64,000 nt of DNA from Kluyvera genomosp. 3 (GCA_002211745.1 CP022114.1:1426001-1490000); one strand, 5' to 3'; numbered from the stretch's first letter, positions 1 through 11,577 are shown. The notes: a model not told the origin generated them from the sequence alone. Numbers and translations are program-made.

Positions 1-11
1 GTATTAAGAAC

Positions 12-699
12 ATGAATGAGCATAAACACGGAAAAGCCGCGCCTATTGATATCGACGGCCTTCTGCAGGACACCTGGCTGCAGGTCATTAGTTTGCGCTA
101 TGGCCCGATTTTTCAGGAAGGCGAAGGACGCTTGCTGTGGGAGCGCTGTGTCGCCGACGTGGAGCGCGTCCAGCGTGAGCTAAAAGCCAGTGGGCTGGAT
201 GAGGCAAGCTGCCAGCACATCCTGACCGCGCAGTGCGCCCTGCTTGATGAAACGGTCAAAGGCCGAGGCGTCGACGATGACGCCTGCGTGCAGTGGTATG
301 ACATTCCCCTGCAGGGGCGTTTCCTCGGCACCATGGATGCCGGTGATACGCTGTGCGAGCGGATGCGCGAGGTTCTGCATGAGCCGGCCCCGAGACGGCG
401 GTGGTGACCTGTTTTCAGCGGGTGATGATGCTGGGTTTTCTCGGTCATTACCGTTCGTTGAACGATCCGGAGCGGCAAAAACTGGTTGAGGCGCTCAGCG
501 AACGCGTTGCGCCATTTAGCTATCCGCAGACGCATCCCGTGCTGGCGGAGTGCCAAAACGGGTGGAATCTGGGCGGCTGGCTGGCGTCGTGGCCTGTGCG
601 TATTGCGTTAAGCGCTGTTGTTGTCGCCGCGCTCTGGTGGGGGCTGGATCATTGGCTTAATCAAACGCTGTTAACCCTGCTGCCGGAGCGGTGCAATGA
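12..699 (+). CDS. tssL: T6SS membrane-complex protein TssL (DotU/IcmH family), frameshifted
   Basis: TssL is the inner-membrane partner of TssM and TssJ and links the membrane complex to the baseplate. The start ATG overlaps an upstream TGA (ATGA at 12-15), which probably ends tssK. The N-terminal cytoplasmic domain is read to about 390, where one base is missing in a CCCCGAG context; the protein continues in the next frame from about 395 (AVVTCFQRVMMLGFLGHY). A single C-terminal membrane helix lies around PVRIALSAVVVAALWWG. The open frame runs past the next gene's start, but one missing G near 688 would end it at TGA 697-699, an ATGA overlap with the OmpA-domain gene. The restored length is about 229 residues, usual for short DotU proteins without a peptidoglycan-binding extension. 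Confidence 0.88.
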
Positions 700-2406
700 G
701 TCCTGCACAACGGCGCGGGCTGGTTCTCTGGGCTGCGGTGCTATGCGCCGCGGTGAGCCTGTTTTTTTTGCCGGTTAACCGGTGGGTTTCCGTTCTGCTT
801 CTGCTGGTGATTTTCGGCCTGACGGCGACGTTTTGGGTGATGACTCGCCGCCGTCATCAGGATGAACTCATGCTGCGTCTTGAGAACCTGCCGGAAGCGG
901 CATACCGCCAGCCTGTCGTCCTGGTTTGTGGCGATCTGCCGCTCTCCTGGTCGCAGCTCTCGCAGGTGTTGACCGTAACGCAGGGCTGCTGGATTCGGGT
1001 TGAAGAGCATCAGGAACTTGAACAGGTCGCGCGTGAGCTGCTAAGACAGCGTCCCGACTGGGGACGCCAGCTGTCGGTCATGGTCAGCGTCTGCCCGCAA
1101 AAACATGCAGACAGCGAAGCACTGACCAGCCGCCTGTTATCGCTGCGTTGGCAAATTAGTCAGTTGCGTAAGACGTCCGGCCACGATGTGCCGCTGGTGC
1201 TCAATGCTCAGGTGGGTAGCGCCATGGTGGACGATATGCTCTGGCAGGCCGCTATTCCGGATGAAGGGGTGAGGATTTGGCGTGCTGCTGCTGCCCCAAG
1301 TTCCATTGCCGCGTGGGTCAGTACTGGCGGGGCAATCGCCATGCAGCAGCAGGTCTTGATGAACAGCCTGGTGAGCTGGTTTCGTCAGTCGGTCAAATCG
1401 GTATTTATCGATGAGAATCAGGATGTTCCGGCTATCGTGCCGACGGCGGTGCTGTGGGGGATTGGCCCGATTGTTGCCGGAAGCCTGGCATCCTCTCTCT
1501 GGACTGCCTGGCTTTCTCGCCACACCGCGATGCAGCAGGTTGAAGGCTGGCAGCCCGTGGGCACCGACAGCACCGTACTCTCTCCTTTTCCTGATTTTGT
1601 TCTGCCGCTATTGCCGGAAGGCAGAGGCTTAACGCCGCGTGCCCGTACCCGGCGCTGCGCGTTAGGCATCTTCATGCTGGCTACCCTCGCGGCGCTACTC
1701 TGCAGCGGCTGGAACAACGATCGGCTATTGCACCGCGTGAGCTTTGATATCGCCCACTATGACGCGATCGCCATGGATAACTTCGGCCCGAAAGCCGATG
1801 CCCTTGCCATTCTGCAACAGGATGCCGCGCAGCTTGACGACTGGGCGCGCAATGGCGTGCCGGTCAGGCTGAGCCTTGGCCTGTATCAGGGGAGCGCCTG
1901 CGGTTGCCGGTACTGGAGGCGATTCGCACGTATGTGCCACCGCCCCCGCCGCCCAAACCGCAGCCGAAGCGAAAGCCAATCCCGAAAATCATCCGTCTCG
2001 ACAGCATGTCGCTGTTCGATTCAGGCAAGTACGACCTTAAATCGGGCTCCACCAAACTGCTGGTCAATTCGCTGGTTGGCATTAAAGCCAAACCGGGCTG
2101 GCTGATTGTGGTGGCGGGCATACCGATAACACCGGTAATCCGCAACTGAACCAAACGCTGTCTCAGAGACGCGCCGAAGCGGTGCGTGACTGGATGCGTG
2201 ATACCGGCGACGTACCGGAAAGCTGTTTTGCGGTGCAGGGCTACGGTGAAAGCCGTCCGATCGCAACGAATGATACGCCGGAGGGCCGTACGCTCAACCG
2301 CCGTGTCGAAATCAGTCTGGTACCGCAGGCGAACGCCTGTTTGATACCAGGCCAACCCTCAGCGTCATCGCAGGATGATGACGCTTCACAACACAATGGA
2401 GAGTAA
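696..2406 (+). CDS. T6SS-associated OmpA-domain membrane protein, frameshifted
   Basis: This is probably the peptidoglycan anchor of the T6SS membrane complex, taking the place of the OmpA domain that some TssL proteins carry. Two adjacent N-terminal hydrophobic segments (about residues 8-50) and another near 330 precede a proline-rich linker (VPPPPPPKPQPKRKP). The C-terminal OmpA fold shows SMSLFDSGKYDLK, GHTDNTGNPQLNQ, LSQRRAEAVRDW and GRTLNRRVEISL, which include the Asp and Arg that bind diaminopimelate in the family. One base is missing near 1897 and another near 2122 (GGGCAT for GGGGCAT). The restored length is about 570 residues. It sits between tssL and hcp, as in the Klebsiella/Enterobacter T6SS. 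Confidence 0.8.
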
Positions 2407-2409
2407 TCC

Positions 2410-2901
2410 ATGGCAATTCCTGTTTATCTTTGGCTGAAAGACGACGGCGGCGCGGACATTAAAGGTTCTGTAGACGTTCAGGATCGTGAAGGCAGTATCG
2501 AAGTGGTGGCGCAGGAGCATAACCTGTACATCCCAACCGATAACAATACCGGCAAGCTGACCGGTACGCGTATCCACACCCCGTTCCTGTTCACCAAAGA
2601 AATCGACTCTTCCAGCCCGTATTTGTACAAGGCGGTCACCACCGGTCAGACCCTCAAGTCTGCGGAATTCAAGTGGTACAAAATTAACGACGCGGGTCAG
2701 GAAGTGGAGTACTTCAACACCAAACTTGAGAACGTGAAAGTGGTGAAAGTGAATCCTGTGATGCACGACATCAAGAATCCTTCTTTCGAGAAGCACAATC
2801 ACCTCGAGCAGATTGAACTGCGTTACGAAAAAATCACCTGGACCTACAAAGACGGCAACATCATTCATTCCGATTCCTGGAACGAACGCGCCACCGCGTA
2901 A
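2410..2901 (+). CDS. hcp: T6SS inner-tube protein Hcp
   Basis: Intact 163-residue Hcp (TssD). It forms hexameric rings that stack into the T6SS inner tube and also carries small effectors. The sequence starts MAIPVYLWLKDDGG, has the Hcp core (EVVAQEHNLYIPTDNNTG, RIHTPFLFTKEID) and ends with a conserved strand region (EKITWTYKDGNIIHSDSW). The start is preceded by GGAGAG. It is immediately followed by a strong hairpin terminator, which should give hcp more transcript than the genes beyond it. Confidence 0.97.
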   Translation: MAIPVYLWLKDDGGADIKGSVDVQDREGSIEVVAQEHNLYIPTDNNTGKLTGTRIHTPFLFTKEIDSSSPYLYKAVTTGQTLKSAEFKWYKINDAGQEVEYFNTKLENVKVVKVNPVMHDIKNPSFEKHNHLEQIELRYEKITWTYKDGNIIHSDSWNERATA

Positions 2902-2907
2902 GACCGA

Positions 2908-2937
2908 TGCGGACAGTTTCGCTGTCCGCAGTTTTTT
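2908..2937 (+). terminator. Rho-independent terminator after hcp
   Basis: A 9-bp perfect stem (TGCGGACAG at 2908-2916, CTGTCCGCA at 2922-2930) with a 5-nt loop is followed by GTTTTTT. It lies inside the operon between hcp and clpV, so it probably acts as a partial stop that lowers expression of the downstream genes relative to hcp. Confidence 0.85.
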
Positions 2938-3073
2938 GCTGAGCGCCTGTCCTGACAGGCATTGAGCAAAGAGTCACACAATCTGCCTGCCTGACCTGAT
3001 GCGCTTTGGGTGCCTTATTAAAAGGGAAAGCGAAGGGCGGTAGCGTGCCCGGGAATCATCAAGAGAGAGAAAA

Positions 3074-5782
3074 ATGGAAAACTCAGCCGTCCTGTTACGT
3101 CGCCTCAATCCTTACTGCGCCCGCGCGCTGGAAGGGCCGCTTCCTTGTGTCAGACCCGCGCGCATGCTGAAATCCTGCCGGAGCACTGGCTGCTGAAACT
3201 GCTGGAGCAGGCGAAGGCGACATCACCGTGCTGGCTCGCCGTTACGAGTGGGACATGGACGACATGTGGCAGGCGCTGCTGGGCTGGCTGGACGCGCTGC
3301 CGCGCTCGGTGCGCCAACGTCCGCAGCTCTCCGACGCACTTAACGCGCTCTTAAAACAGGCGTGGATGGCCGCTTCTTTGCAGGGCGAGGAACACATCCG
3401 CAGCCTGCATCTGCTGATGGCGTTAATTGAAAGCCCAAAACTCGTTCACTGCGATGATTTATGGCCGCTGCTGACGCTGGTCAGAGCCAGCTTGAGCGCC
3501 TTCGCCCGCTGCTGGACGCTCAGTCTGAAGAACGTCCGCAAGCACAGCTCGAAGCCGAACTGGCGCACCCCGCGGGCGACGTAGAATTTGTTGGTCGCCC
3601 GGTTGGGGTAAACACTCCGGAGGGCGAGCTGAACCCGGCGCTGCAAAACGCGTTGGATAAATTCACACTCGACGTCACCGCCAAAGCCAAAGAGGGTAAA
3701 ATCGACCCGGTATTTGGGCGCGATACGGAGATCCGCCAGATGGTGGATATTCTCTCCCGTCGCCGCAAGAACAACCCGATTCTGGTTGGCGAACCGGGCG
3801 TCGGCAAAACTGCGCTGGTGGAAGGACTCGCGCTACGTATTGCCGAAGGCAACGTGCCGGAGTCCCTCAAACCTGTGATTTTGCGTACGCTCGACCTCGG
3901 CCTGCTGCAGGCGGGCGCGGGTGTGAAGGGCGAATTCGAACAGCGCCTGAAAAACGTGATTGATGCGGTGCAGCAGTCTCCGGTACCCATCTTGCTGTTT
4001 ATCGATGAAGCGCACACCATTATTGGCGCTGGCAACCAGGCCGGCGGCGCGGATGCCGCCAACCTGCTGAAACCTGCGCTGGCGCGCGGCGAACTGCGCA
4101 CTATTGCCGCCACAACCTGGAGCGAGTACAAGCAGTACTTCGAGCGCGATGCCGCTCTGGAGCGCCGCTTCCAGATGGTGAAAGTGGACGAGCCGGATGA
4201 TGATACCGCCTGCCTGATGCTCCGCGGTTTGAAATCACGCTATGCCGAACACCACAATGTGCATATTACCGACGACGCGGTTCGCGCCGCCGTCATGCTC
4301 TCCCGCCGCTACCTGACTGGCCGCCAGTTGCCGGATAAAGCCGTTGACCTGCTCGATACCGCCGCTGCCCGCGTACGCATGAGCCTGGACACGGTGCCGG
4401 AGCAGCTAACCCGCATCCGGGCGCAAATCACCGCCCTTGAAATCGAGAAACAGGCGCTGCTGGAAGATATTGCCGTTGGCAATCAATGCCATGGAGAGCG
4501 TCTGCCGGTGATTGAGCGCGAAGAAAACACGCTTGTTGCGGCGCTTGAAGCCCTGGAAAGCCAGTACGACCTTGAGCTTCAACTGACTGAGCAACTGCTT
4601 GAAAGCCGCCGGGATATCTCGCGCCAGAGTGAAACGCATCGCCTGCAGCAAGCGCTCAACGATATGCAGCACAGTGACCCGCTGCTGTCGGTGGATGTGG
4701 ACGTCCGCACCGTCGCCAATGTGATTGCCGACTGGACCGGCGTGCCGCTCTCCTCGCTGATGAAGGATGAACAGAGCGAACTGCTGAGCCTGGAAAAGGA
4801 AATCGGCAAGCGCGTGGTCGGGCAGGATGTCGCGCTGACCGCTATCGCCCAGCGACTGCGCGCCGCTAAAACCGGCCTGACTTCGGAGAACGGTCCGCAG
4901 GGCGTATTCCTGCTGGTTGGCCCAAGCGGCGTCGGTAAAACGGAAACCGCGCTGGCGCTGGCCGATGTGATGTACGGCGGCGAGAAGTCGCTAATTACCA
5001 TCAATCTGTCTGAATACCAGGAGCCGCACACCGTATCCCAACTGAAAGGATCGCCTCCCGGCTATGTTGGTTACGGTCAGGGCGGCATCCTCACCGAAGC
5101 CGTGCGTAAGCGCCCCTACAGCGTGGTGCTGCTCGACGAAGTGGAAAAAGCGCATCGCGATGTGATGAACCTGTTTTATCAGGTGTTCGACCGCGGCTTT
5201 ATGCGCGACGGTGAAGGGCGTGAAATCGACTTCCGTAACACGGTGATTCTGATGACCTCGAACCTCGGCAGCGACCCGCTGATGCAACTGCTGGCGGAAA
5301 GCCCGGAAGCCAGCGAAGGCGAACTGCACGAATTGCTGCGGCCAATTCTGCGTGACCACTTCCAGCCTGCGCTGCTGGCCCGCTTCCAGACGGTAATTTA
5401 TCGGCCGCTGGCGGAAACGGCGATGCGTACCATTGTCGAGATGAAACTGGGGCAGGTAAGCCAGCGTCTGCACCGTCATTATGGGCTGACGACGCATATC
5501 GACAGCACGCTGTTTGATGCCTTGACCGCCGCCTGCCTGCTGCCGGATACCGGCGCGCGTAACGTTGACAGCCTGCTTAACCAGCAGATCCTGCCGGTGC
5601 TGAGCCAGCAGTTGCTGGCGCATATGGCCGCCAAACAAAAACCGCAGTCGCTGACCCTGAGCTGGAGTGAAGAAGAGGGATTGCGCTGGAATTTGCACAG
5701 CCTGAAGGAGGGCGCGTATGAGCATGAGCCTGCCGATATTGTTCAGCCACAACCACCACCTGCTGGTGGTCAAAGGCTGTGA
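3074..5782 (+). CDS. clpV: T6SS sheath-recycling AAA+ ATPase ClpV (TssH), frameshifted
   Basis: ClpV unfolds contracted TssB/TssC sheaths. The start is the ATG at 3074 (MENSAVLLRRLNPYC), with AAGAGAGAG upstream. Three missing bases at about 3135, 3213 and 3478 break the Clp N-domain; beyond them the frame is open. NBD1 has Walker A GEPGVGKT (3788-3811) and Walker B LLFIDEAHT. A coiled middle region follows (about 4400-4700). NBD2 has GPSGVGKT (4919-4942) and VVLLDEVEKAH. Restored length is about 900 residues, normal for the family. The frame as read runs 65 nt into vgrG; one more missing G near 5711 would instead end it at TGA 5719-5721, an ATGA overlap with vgrG, which I think is likelier. 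Confidence 0.95.
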
Positions 5783-8068
5783 GTCCGCCCTCGACGTGCT
5801 GGCGTTTGAAGGCGACGAAGCCCTAAGCACGCCGTTTCGCTACCGTATAGAGTTCACCAGCGCCGACCATGCCATCAGCAAAGAGACGATGCTGATGAAA
5901 GCCGCATCGCTGACGCTGCAGGCCCCGGTCGACCAGGGTTTTGGCATTAAAATTCAGCAGCCGGTGCGGGTGATTCAGGGAGTGGTTACCGGTTTCGAAC
6001 GTCTTCGCACCTCGAAGGATGAAACCCACTACGCCCTGACGTTGCAGCCGCGTCTGGCGCTGCTCGACCGTTCGCACCAGAACGCGATTTACCAGGATAT
6101 GTCGGTCCCGCAAATCGTCGAGAAAATTCTCCGCGAGCGTCACAACATGCGCGGACAGGATTTCCTGTTTTCGCTAACCAAAGAGTACCCGCGCCGTGAG
6201 CAGGTGATGCAGTACGGCGAGGACGATCTGCACTTTATCACTCGCCTGCTGGGCGAGGTGGGCGTCTGGTTTCGTTTCACCACCGACACGCGCCTGAACA
6301 TTGACGTGGTGGCGTTTTATGACGGTCAGCAGGGCTATGAGAAGGGGCTGACGCTGCCGTCGATTCCGCCGTCAGGGCAGCATTCGCAGGGTGTGGACGC
6401 GGTGTGGGGATGGAGTGCCATCACCAGGTCGTACAAAAGCAGGTCAGCACCCGCGATTATAATTACCGTCAGGCCACGGAAAACATGAACACGCGAGTGG
6501 ATGCCACCCGCGGCGACGATACCACCTACGGCGACGCCTACCACTACGCGGACAACTATCTGACGCCGGGCAGCGCCTATGACCGCAACCCAGCGCCGGA
6601 GTCCGGGGCGTTTTATGCCCGCATCCGCCATGAGCGCTATCTGAACGGCCAGACCCAGGCTCAGGCGCTCACCAGTTGCCCGACGCTCTCGCCGGGACAG
6701 GTGTTGAAAGTGACCGGCGGCTATGAAGTGGCGGAAGTGTTTACGGCAGGTGTGGTGGTGACGTCGATGCACTGCCATGCCCGTCGCGATACAGACTTTG
6801 GTGTGTTGTTTAACGGCATCCCGGACAGCGCCGATTTCAGCTTCCGCCCGCAGCCCGGCGCCCGCCCGGTGATGGCCGGCACGCTCCCGGCTCGCGTCAC
6901 CAGCACCACGGAAAACGACACTTACGGGCATATCGATAAGGACGGTCGCTACCGCGTCAACATGCTGTTTGACCGGGACAACTGGGAAACCGGCTTCGAG
7001 AGCCTGTGGGTACGCCAGTCGCGCCCGTACGCCGGCGACACCTACGGCCTGCACCTGCCACTGCTGGCGGGCACCGAAGTGGCGATTGGTTTTGAGGACG
7101 GCAACCCGGACAGACCGTATATCTCCGGAGTCCTGCACGACTCGGCGCACGGCGACCACGTCACCATCCGCAACTATAAACGTAACGTGCTGCGCACCCC
7201 GGCGAACAACAAAATCCGCCTCGATGACGAGCGCGGGAAAGAGCATATTAAGGTCAGCACGGAGTATGGCGGGAAGAGTCAGCTCAATCTCGGGCATCTG
7301 GTCGACAGTGAGAAGCAGAAGCGGGGCGAGGGGTTTGAGCTCAGAACCGACAGTTGGGGAGCCATCCGGGCACAGAAAGGGATGTTCATCTGCGCTGATG
7401 GTCAGACGAAAGCACAGGGTCAGGTGCTGGAGATGCAACCGGCGGTCAGTAATCTGGGTGATGCCCGGGAGCAGATGACGTCCATCTCCGATGATGCGCA
7501 GAAGGCGACCGCGAACCCGGCCGATCTCCAGGCGCAAATCAAACTGCTGGAACAGCAGCTGGCAGACCTCAAAAAATCAGTACTGCTGCTCAGTGCGCCG
7601 GATGGAATGGCACTGACCAGCGGACAACATCTGCAGGTCTCTGCTGGTCAGAACCTGATAGCTACTGCCGGCAAAAATGCCGACGTCAGCGTGGTGAAAA
7701 ATCTGTTCATCGGGGTAGGTAATGCCCTGAGTGTGTTTGTTCGTAAGCTGGGGATCAAGCTCATCGCGAACCAGGGACCGGTGCAGGTACAGGCGCAGAA
7801 CGACCTGATGGCTCTGCTTGCTCGTAAGGAAATTAGTATCGTAAGTACTGAAGATGAAATCAAAATCATCGCGAAGAAGAAGCTGACCCTGAACGGTGGA
7901 GGAAGTTACATCACTTTAGATGGTAATGCTATTGAATCAGCCACGTTGGGTGAGTATAGAACAAAAGCCGGGCATTATGGACGAAAGAATAAAGCCAATA
8001 ATAAAGAAGCTGTACCTGCATTAACTCCAGAGCAAAATACTCCATCTGGAAAGTTTATATTTTCATAA
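5718..8068 (+). CDS. vgrG: T6SS spike protein VgrG, frameshifted
   Basis: The VgrG (TssI) trimer caps the Hcp tube and delivers effectors. AAGGAGG stands 7 nt before the ATG. The N-terminal gp27/gp5-like part runs to about 6410, where one base is lost (GTGGGGATGGAG), and continues as CHHQVVQKQVSTRDYNYR. The OB-fold/gp5 region (MAGTLPARVTS, HIDKDGRYRVNMLFDRDNW, YGLHLPLLAGTEV) leads into a DUF2345-type C-terminal region with a short coiled segment (QAQIKLLEQQLADLKK) and repeated strands ending LTLNGGGSYITLDGNAIE. The restored length is about 783 residues with no catalytic extension. Base composition drops to AT-rich in its last 150 bases, where the effector cassette begins. Confidence 0.95.
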
Positions 8069-8079
8069 AGGATTTAAAG

Positions 8080-10154
8080 ATGATTATTAGTCCTCCATAT
8101 TTAAGGCCTCATTCAAAAAATGAAAGTGATGAAGCATGGGTGGGCAAAATGATGCCCGTTGATGTTAGTCGTGGGTTTCCGATTAATGGGAAAGAATCAT
8201 GGCACGGCGGTGTACATATAAAACATAATGATTCAAGTCATCCTCCAGAGATGTTGCGTGCGATAGTTGATGGAACTATAGTTTTTATTAGGGAGCCTGC
8301 CGAAAAAGAAAAAACAAAGAAGGAACCTTTGAATTATAATGGTTATACAGATAATGGTTGTATTGTTATAAAGCATGAAACTGAAATCGGTTCTGGAGAA
8401 AACGCTAAAATCACGTTTTTTTCAATGTATATGCATTTGAATTTCATATCGAACACACTTTCTGTTGGGGGAAAGGTCGGAAGAAAAGATTCATTAGGCA
8501 CAACTGGCATGGTCGATGGAGTGAATGCTACACATGTGCAAATATATTGTGAAGACCAGTATATAGAAAAAATCACTGGAAGGTCACAACCGCACCTTGA
8601 TACATCCAAAAATGGAAGGGTTGATGTATGTTTTGGTGATATTCATTTCTACATACCATCAGGTATCCATTTTTATAATGGTAAAAGCATAGATGGTGTT
8701 ACTGTCGTTGACGATAGTACACCGATATACACTAATCTAGCTGAGCTATTTGTAACTGTTGAAACTAAAGGAGAGACTCGTGTAATAACCACTAGGCAGA
8801 ATGGGAAAGAAGATGGTCAGTTTGATATCGTTGGCGAGCCTATGAATGATGCCAGTGGTTTGAATGAAAATAATATGTATGAATATGCCCTCAAAGAACA
8901 CCCGGACTCTATTTCATCAGGTTATGAATTACTCAGGTTTGGCCGTGTTCTAAATTCTGAAAGTAAGCCTTTATCCGATAAAAGCAATAACTACTGGCTG
9001 AAGATGAATTATCCTGGTGGATGCGGTTTCATAAATGTCGCATCAGATTTAGTAAAAAAATATAGCGATGCGGATTTTCCCCATTGGTTGGGCTGGATTT
9101 TAGTAACAGATGATTCAGATATGAATAGCCAGTGCAATTCAAATATTGTACTCAATTCAAAAAATGAATGCAGAAGTCGATTAATTTGTAGATTCCCCTT
9201 TGAATGGGATCAAAATACGCTAGAGCAGCGACTTGGATGGTTGCAGGAGAAAAATGAAACTGTTGATCCTCCTTTAGATAATGACTCTTGGGCTAAATTA
9301 CTAGCTCATGCTCGAGCTCTATGCATAAGTGGAGATGTCCCTAAAAACAGGATATGGCATTTTGACCCCAGAGCGTTTATTACATTGTTTCGGAAATGTA
9401 ATTGGCTTTCAGCAGAAGAATTAGAAAAAGTCTATCCAGATAACCTCTATCCTCTTAAGGCATTGCAAAAGATAGGCACGTCTCCAAAGGAGGTTAGAGA
9501 AAAATATAGAGAGATAATCAACCGCTGTCTTGAAAAATACTTCATTACCACGCCAACAAGAAAATCACATTTTTTTGGGCAGGGTGCAATTGAGTCAGGG
9601 ATGTTATCGCTAATGATTGAAGGGGCTGCCAGTTTTTCACGAAACCCCACCCATTCAAGTTTTGCTTCTGAGATAAATGGGTACTATAATCCTCTGCCTG
9701 GAGGCTATCTTGATTATCTTAATGGACGACTTGGAAATATTGAGCCAGGAGATGGTCCGAAATTTAGAGGCCGGGGGATGAAACAGCTTACAGGCCGCGA
9801 AAACTACAGTAAATACTGGGGTTATAGGGATGGATTGACTTGGAGAAATATCCTATGAACTACAAAGGATTTATAAATGGATGGTGGAGACCTGTTAATT
9901 TGAGAAAAGCTCCTGCCATTGATGACCCACAGCTTCTATCCATTTCCCCATACAACTGTATTGACGCTGGTGCCTGGTACTGGATTGCTGGTTCTTATAC
10001 CGCTGGTTTTCGTCCAATAAATGCAAAAATTGTGGAGTTGGATGTTTCACATGAACACTCTAAGGTTGTAACCAAAGCTATTAATGGTGCGTATACTGAC
10101 GAAGAGCGCCGATGGAAGGAAACAACTAGAATCTCTCATATTTTGATGGACTAA
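8080..10154 (+). CDS. Putative T6SS peptidoglycan-degrading effector, M23-like plus GH19 domains, frameshifted
   Basis: This large AT-rich gene starts 11 nt after vgrG with AAAGGA upstream. Residues about 40-160 look like an M23 (LytM) fold: WHGGVHI, DGTIVFI, NGCIVIKH, MYMHL, GTTG and HVQIY. The metal site is unusual: the usual HxxxD is H42xxxH46, and the usual HxH is H152-V-Q154. A middle region of about 300 residues is unrecognised. The C-terminus is GH19 chitinase/lysozyme-like: GQGAIESGML with E505 as the likely catalytic acid, then KFRGRGMKQLTGRENYSKY. One G is missing near 9827; restored, the protein reads YWGYRGWIDLEKYPM and runs on through DAGAWYW to 10154, about 691 residues. Position, composition and domains point to a VgrG-carried cell-wall effector. 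Dual amidase/lysozyme T6SS effectors (TseP of Aeromonas) are the nearest known design; homology is inferred. Confidence 0.75.
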
Positions 10155-10157
10155 CAA

Positions 10158-10631
10158 ATGAATCTGATTATTTCAATAATTGCCGGTTTTTTTCTTTCAT
10201 TTAATGCATATGCATCAGGTGTCATATTAAATGGAAATGACTCAGTAACCGTAAATATTAACAATCATACAAAGACTCTTACATTTGACACTGTTATCAA
10301 TGGCTATAGTGTTAAATGTAGTGGTGATAAAATAATTCTCTGGGGTAAGCCGAAAGCAATTAATGAGGGAAATCCCCAAGATACAAATGTGATTCTTGTA
10401 GATTTGGAGCATGGATATAAAAGGATTGAGAAAGGAGTGAGTGAAGGTGTCTTTGGTGTGGATTTTATAAAAGAAAAGGAACTCGCTTATATCGGAACCA
10501 ATCAGGGGTTGTTTTTTAATCTTGAAAATGGAAAATTGAAATCAGTAGGGCAAGAATTTGATCCTACAGATGATAATAATTTTGAGAAATGTAATAAAAA
10601 TAGCTCATGGGAATTCAATAGATACCCTTGA
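10158..10631 (+). CDS. Exported protein, candidate immunity protein for the upstream effector
   Basis: A 157-residue protein of no family I recognise. It has a clear Sec signal peptide (MNLIISIIAGFFLSFNAYAS, cleavage likely after AYA). The mature part is strand-rich and has two cysteines. It begins 3 nt after the effector's stop, has the same AT-rich composition and would act in the periplasm, where a wall-degrading effector would have to be neutralised. The immunity role is inferred from position and export only. Confidence 0.6.
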   Translation: MNLIISIIAGFFLSFNAYASGVILNGNDSVTVNINNHTKTLTFDTVINGYSVKCSGDKIILWGKPKAINEGNPQDTNVILVDLEHGYKRIEKGVSEGVFGVDFIKEKELAYIGTNQGLFFNLENGKLKSVGQEFDPTDDNNFEKCNKNSSWEFNRYP

Positions 10632-10865
10632 TATCAATGTGGGAAGTGGAGTGGGAAAGATGGTGGTGATTATGCTATCAAGGAGTTAGCATGAGATTTT
10701 AACTATAATCGTTAATGCTTAATATATTATTTACTTCCTATTCTCTGAATAAAGTTAATGTGTGACATAAGCATTTGAACAAGTTTTTGATTGATTAACT
10801 AGCGCTTACAATCCATAACTGTCTGAATTGGAAATGTTGTTTATTGCTCTTCTGGGAAGGTGAGT

Positions 10866-11355
10866 ATGAATTTTAAAAAATTTAGGATTACTTTTATGCT
10901 TAATTGTTTCTTTGCCAACCTAGCAGGAAGCAATTTGAAAACAAATCATGTGGAGTGTTGATCAGTTCTGGAGGCGATACGTTTTCATTTTATGAAAGGA
11001 ATGGCGTTCAAGAATTCGAAACAAAAAGAAAGACAAGCGGTTAATGTCAAAGAAATACTCATGTACCTGTATGCCTTATAAATCTGAGAGTGAAGAATAC
11101 ATTCGTGGGATAACAAAAATTGAATTTGTAAAAGAAAATTTCTTAGGGCAGAAAGAAATAGACAAGATTTATCTTTCAGAAGTTGACAGTACTGTTCAAG
11201 GCATACCTCCGGCAAATATAGATAATGATAAAGCCAATAAATTATATTTTGGCTACGATAATGTACCTCGCTTAGAAAATAATTTTTTCTATAAAGTTGA
11301 TATCACTAATATTTATAATTTTGAAACGTATGGGTTTACATTTGCAAAAAATTGA
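10866..11355 (+). CDS. Second small exported protein, candidate immunity protein, frameshifted
   Basis: Read in pieces, this region gives a protein of about 163 residues: a signal-like start (MNFKKFRITFMLNCFFANLA), then after a lost base near 10929 QFENKSCGVLISSGGDTF, then after a second lost base near 11040 MSKKYSCTCMPYKSESEEY, ending FETYGFTFAKN. GAAGGTGAG stands upstream of the ATG. Both shifts go in the same direction as elsewhere in the window, so the gene may be whole in the real genome. It has several cysteines and no family I know. As the second exported protein after the effector, it may be an extra or orphan immunity gene. Confidence 0.45.
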
Positions 11356-11403
11356 GTGTGCTCGCTTGATGGTAAAGCTATGAAATACCGGAGATGTTAT
11401 TAG

Positions 11404-11577
11404 GCGGATCTTGAGAAAGGTCTTCTTGGTGAAGAGATTAATGATGCTTATGTAAAAGGGAATTATGTCGAGGAAGGTCATCATGTTCTTTATGACCCAA
11501 ATAGTGATGTTGCATTTATTGAGATTAAAAATAGAGATTATAAAAAAGATAAGGTGCTCTTTGATAGATATCTCTGA
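11404..11577 (+). pseudogene. Fragment of an unknown gene in the effector cassette
   Basis: An open stretch of 57 codons (ADLEKGLLGEEINDAYVKG to VLFDRYL) with coding-like composition. It has no good start: a possible ATG at 11380 is cut off by TAG at 11401. It probably is the tail of a third effector- or immunity-type gene, truncated or with a read error just upstream. The function is unknown. Confidence 0.35.

Noticed and set aside
6335-7537. Long minus-strand open frame of 400 codons opposite vgrG
   Set aside because: It is an antisense shadow of a GC-rich coding sequence with no known domain; vgrG is the real gene.
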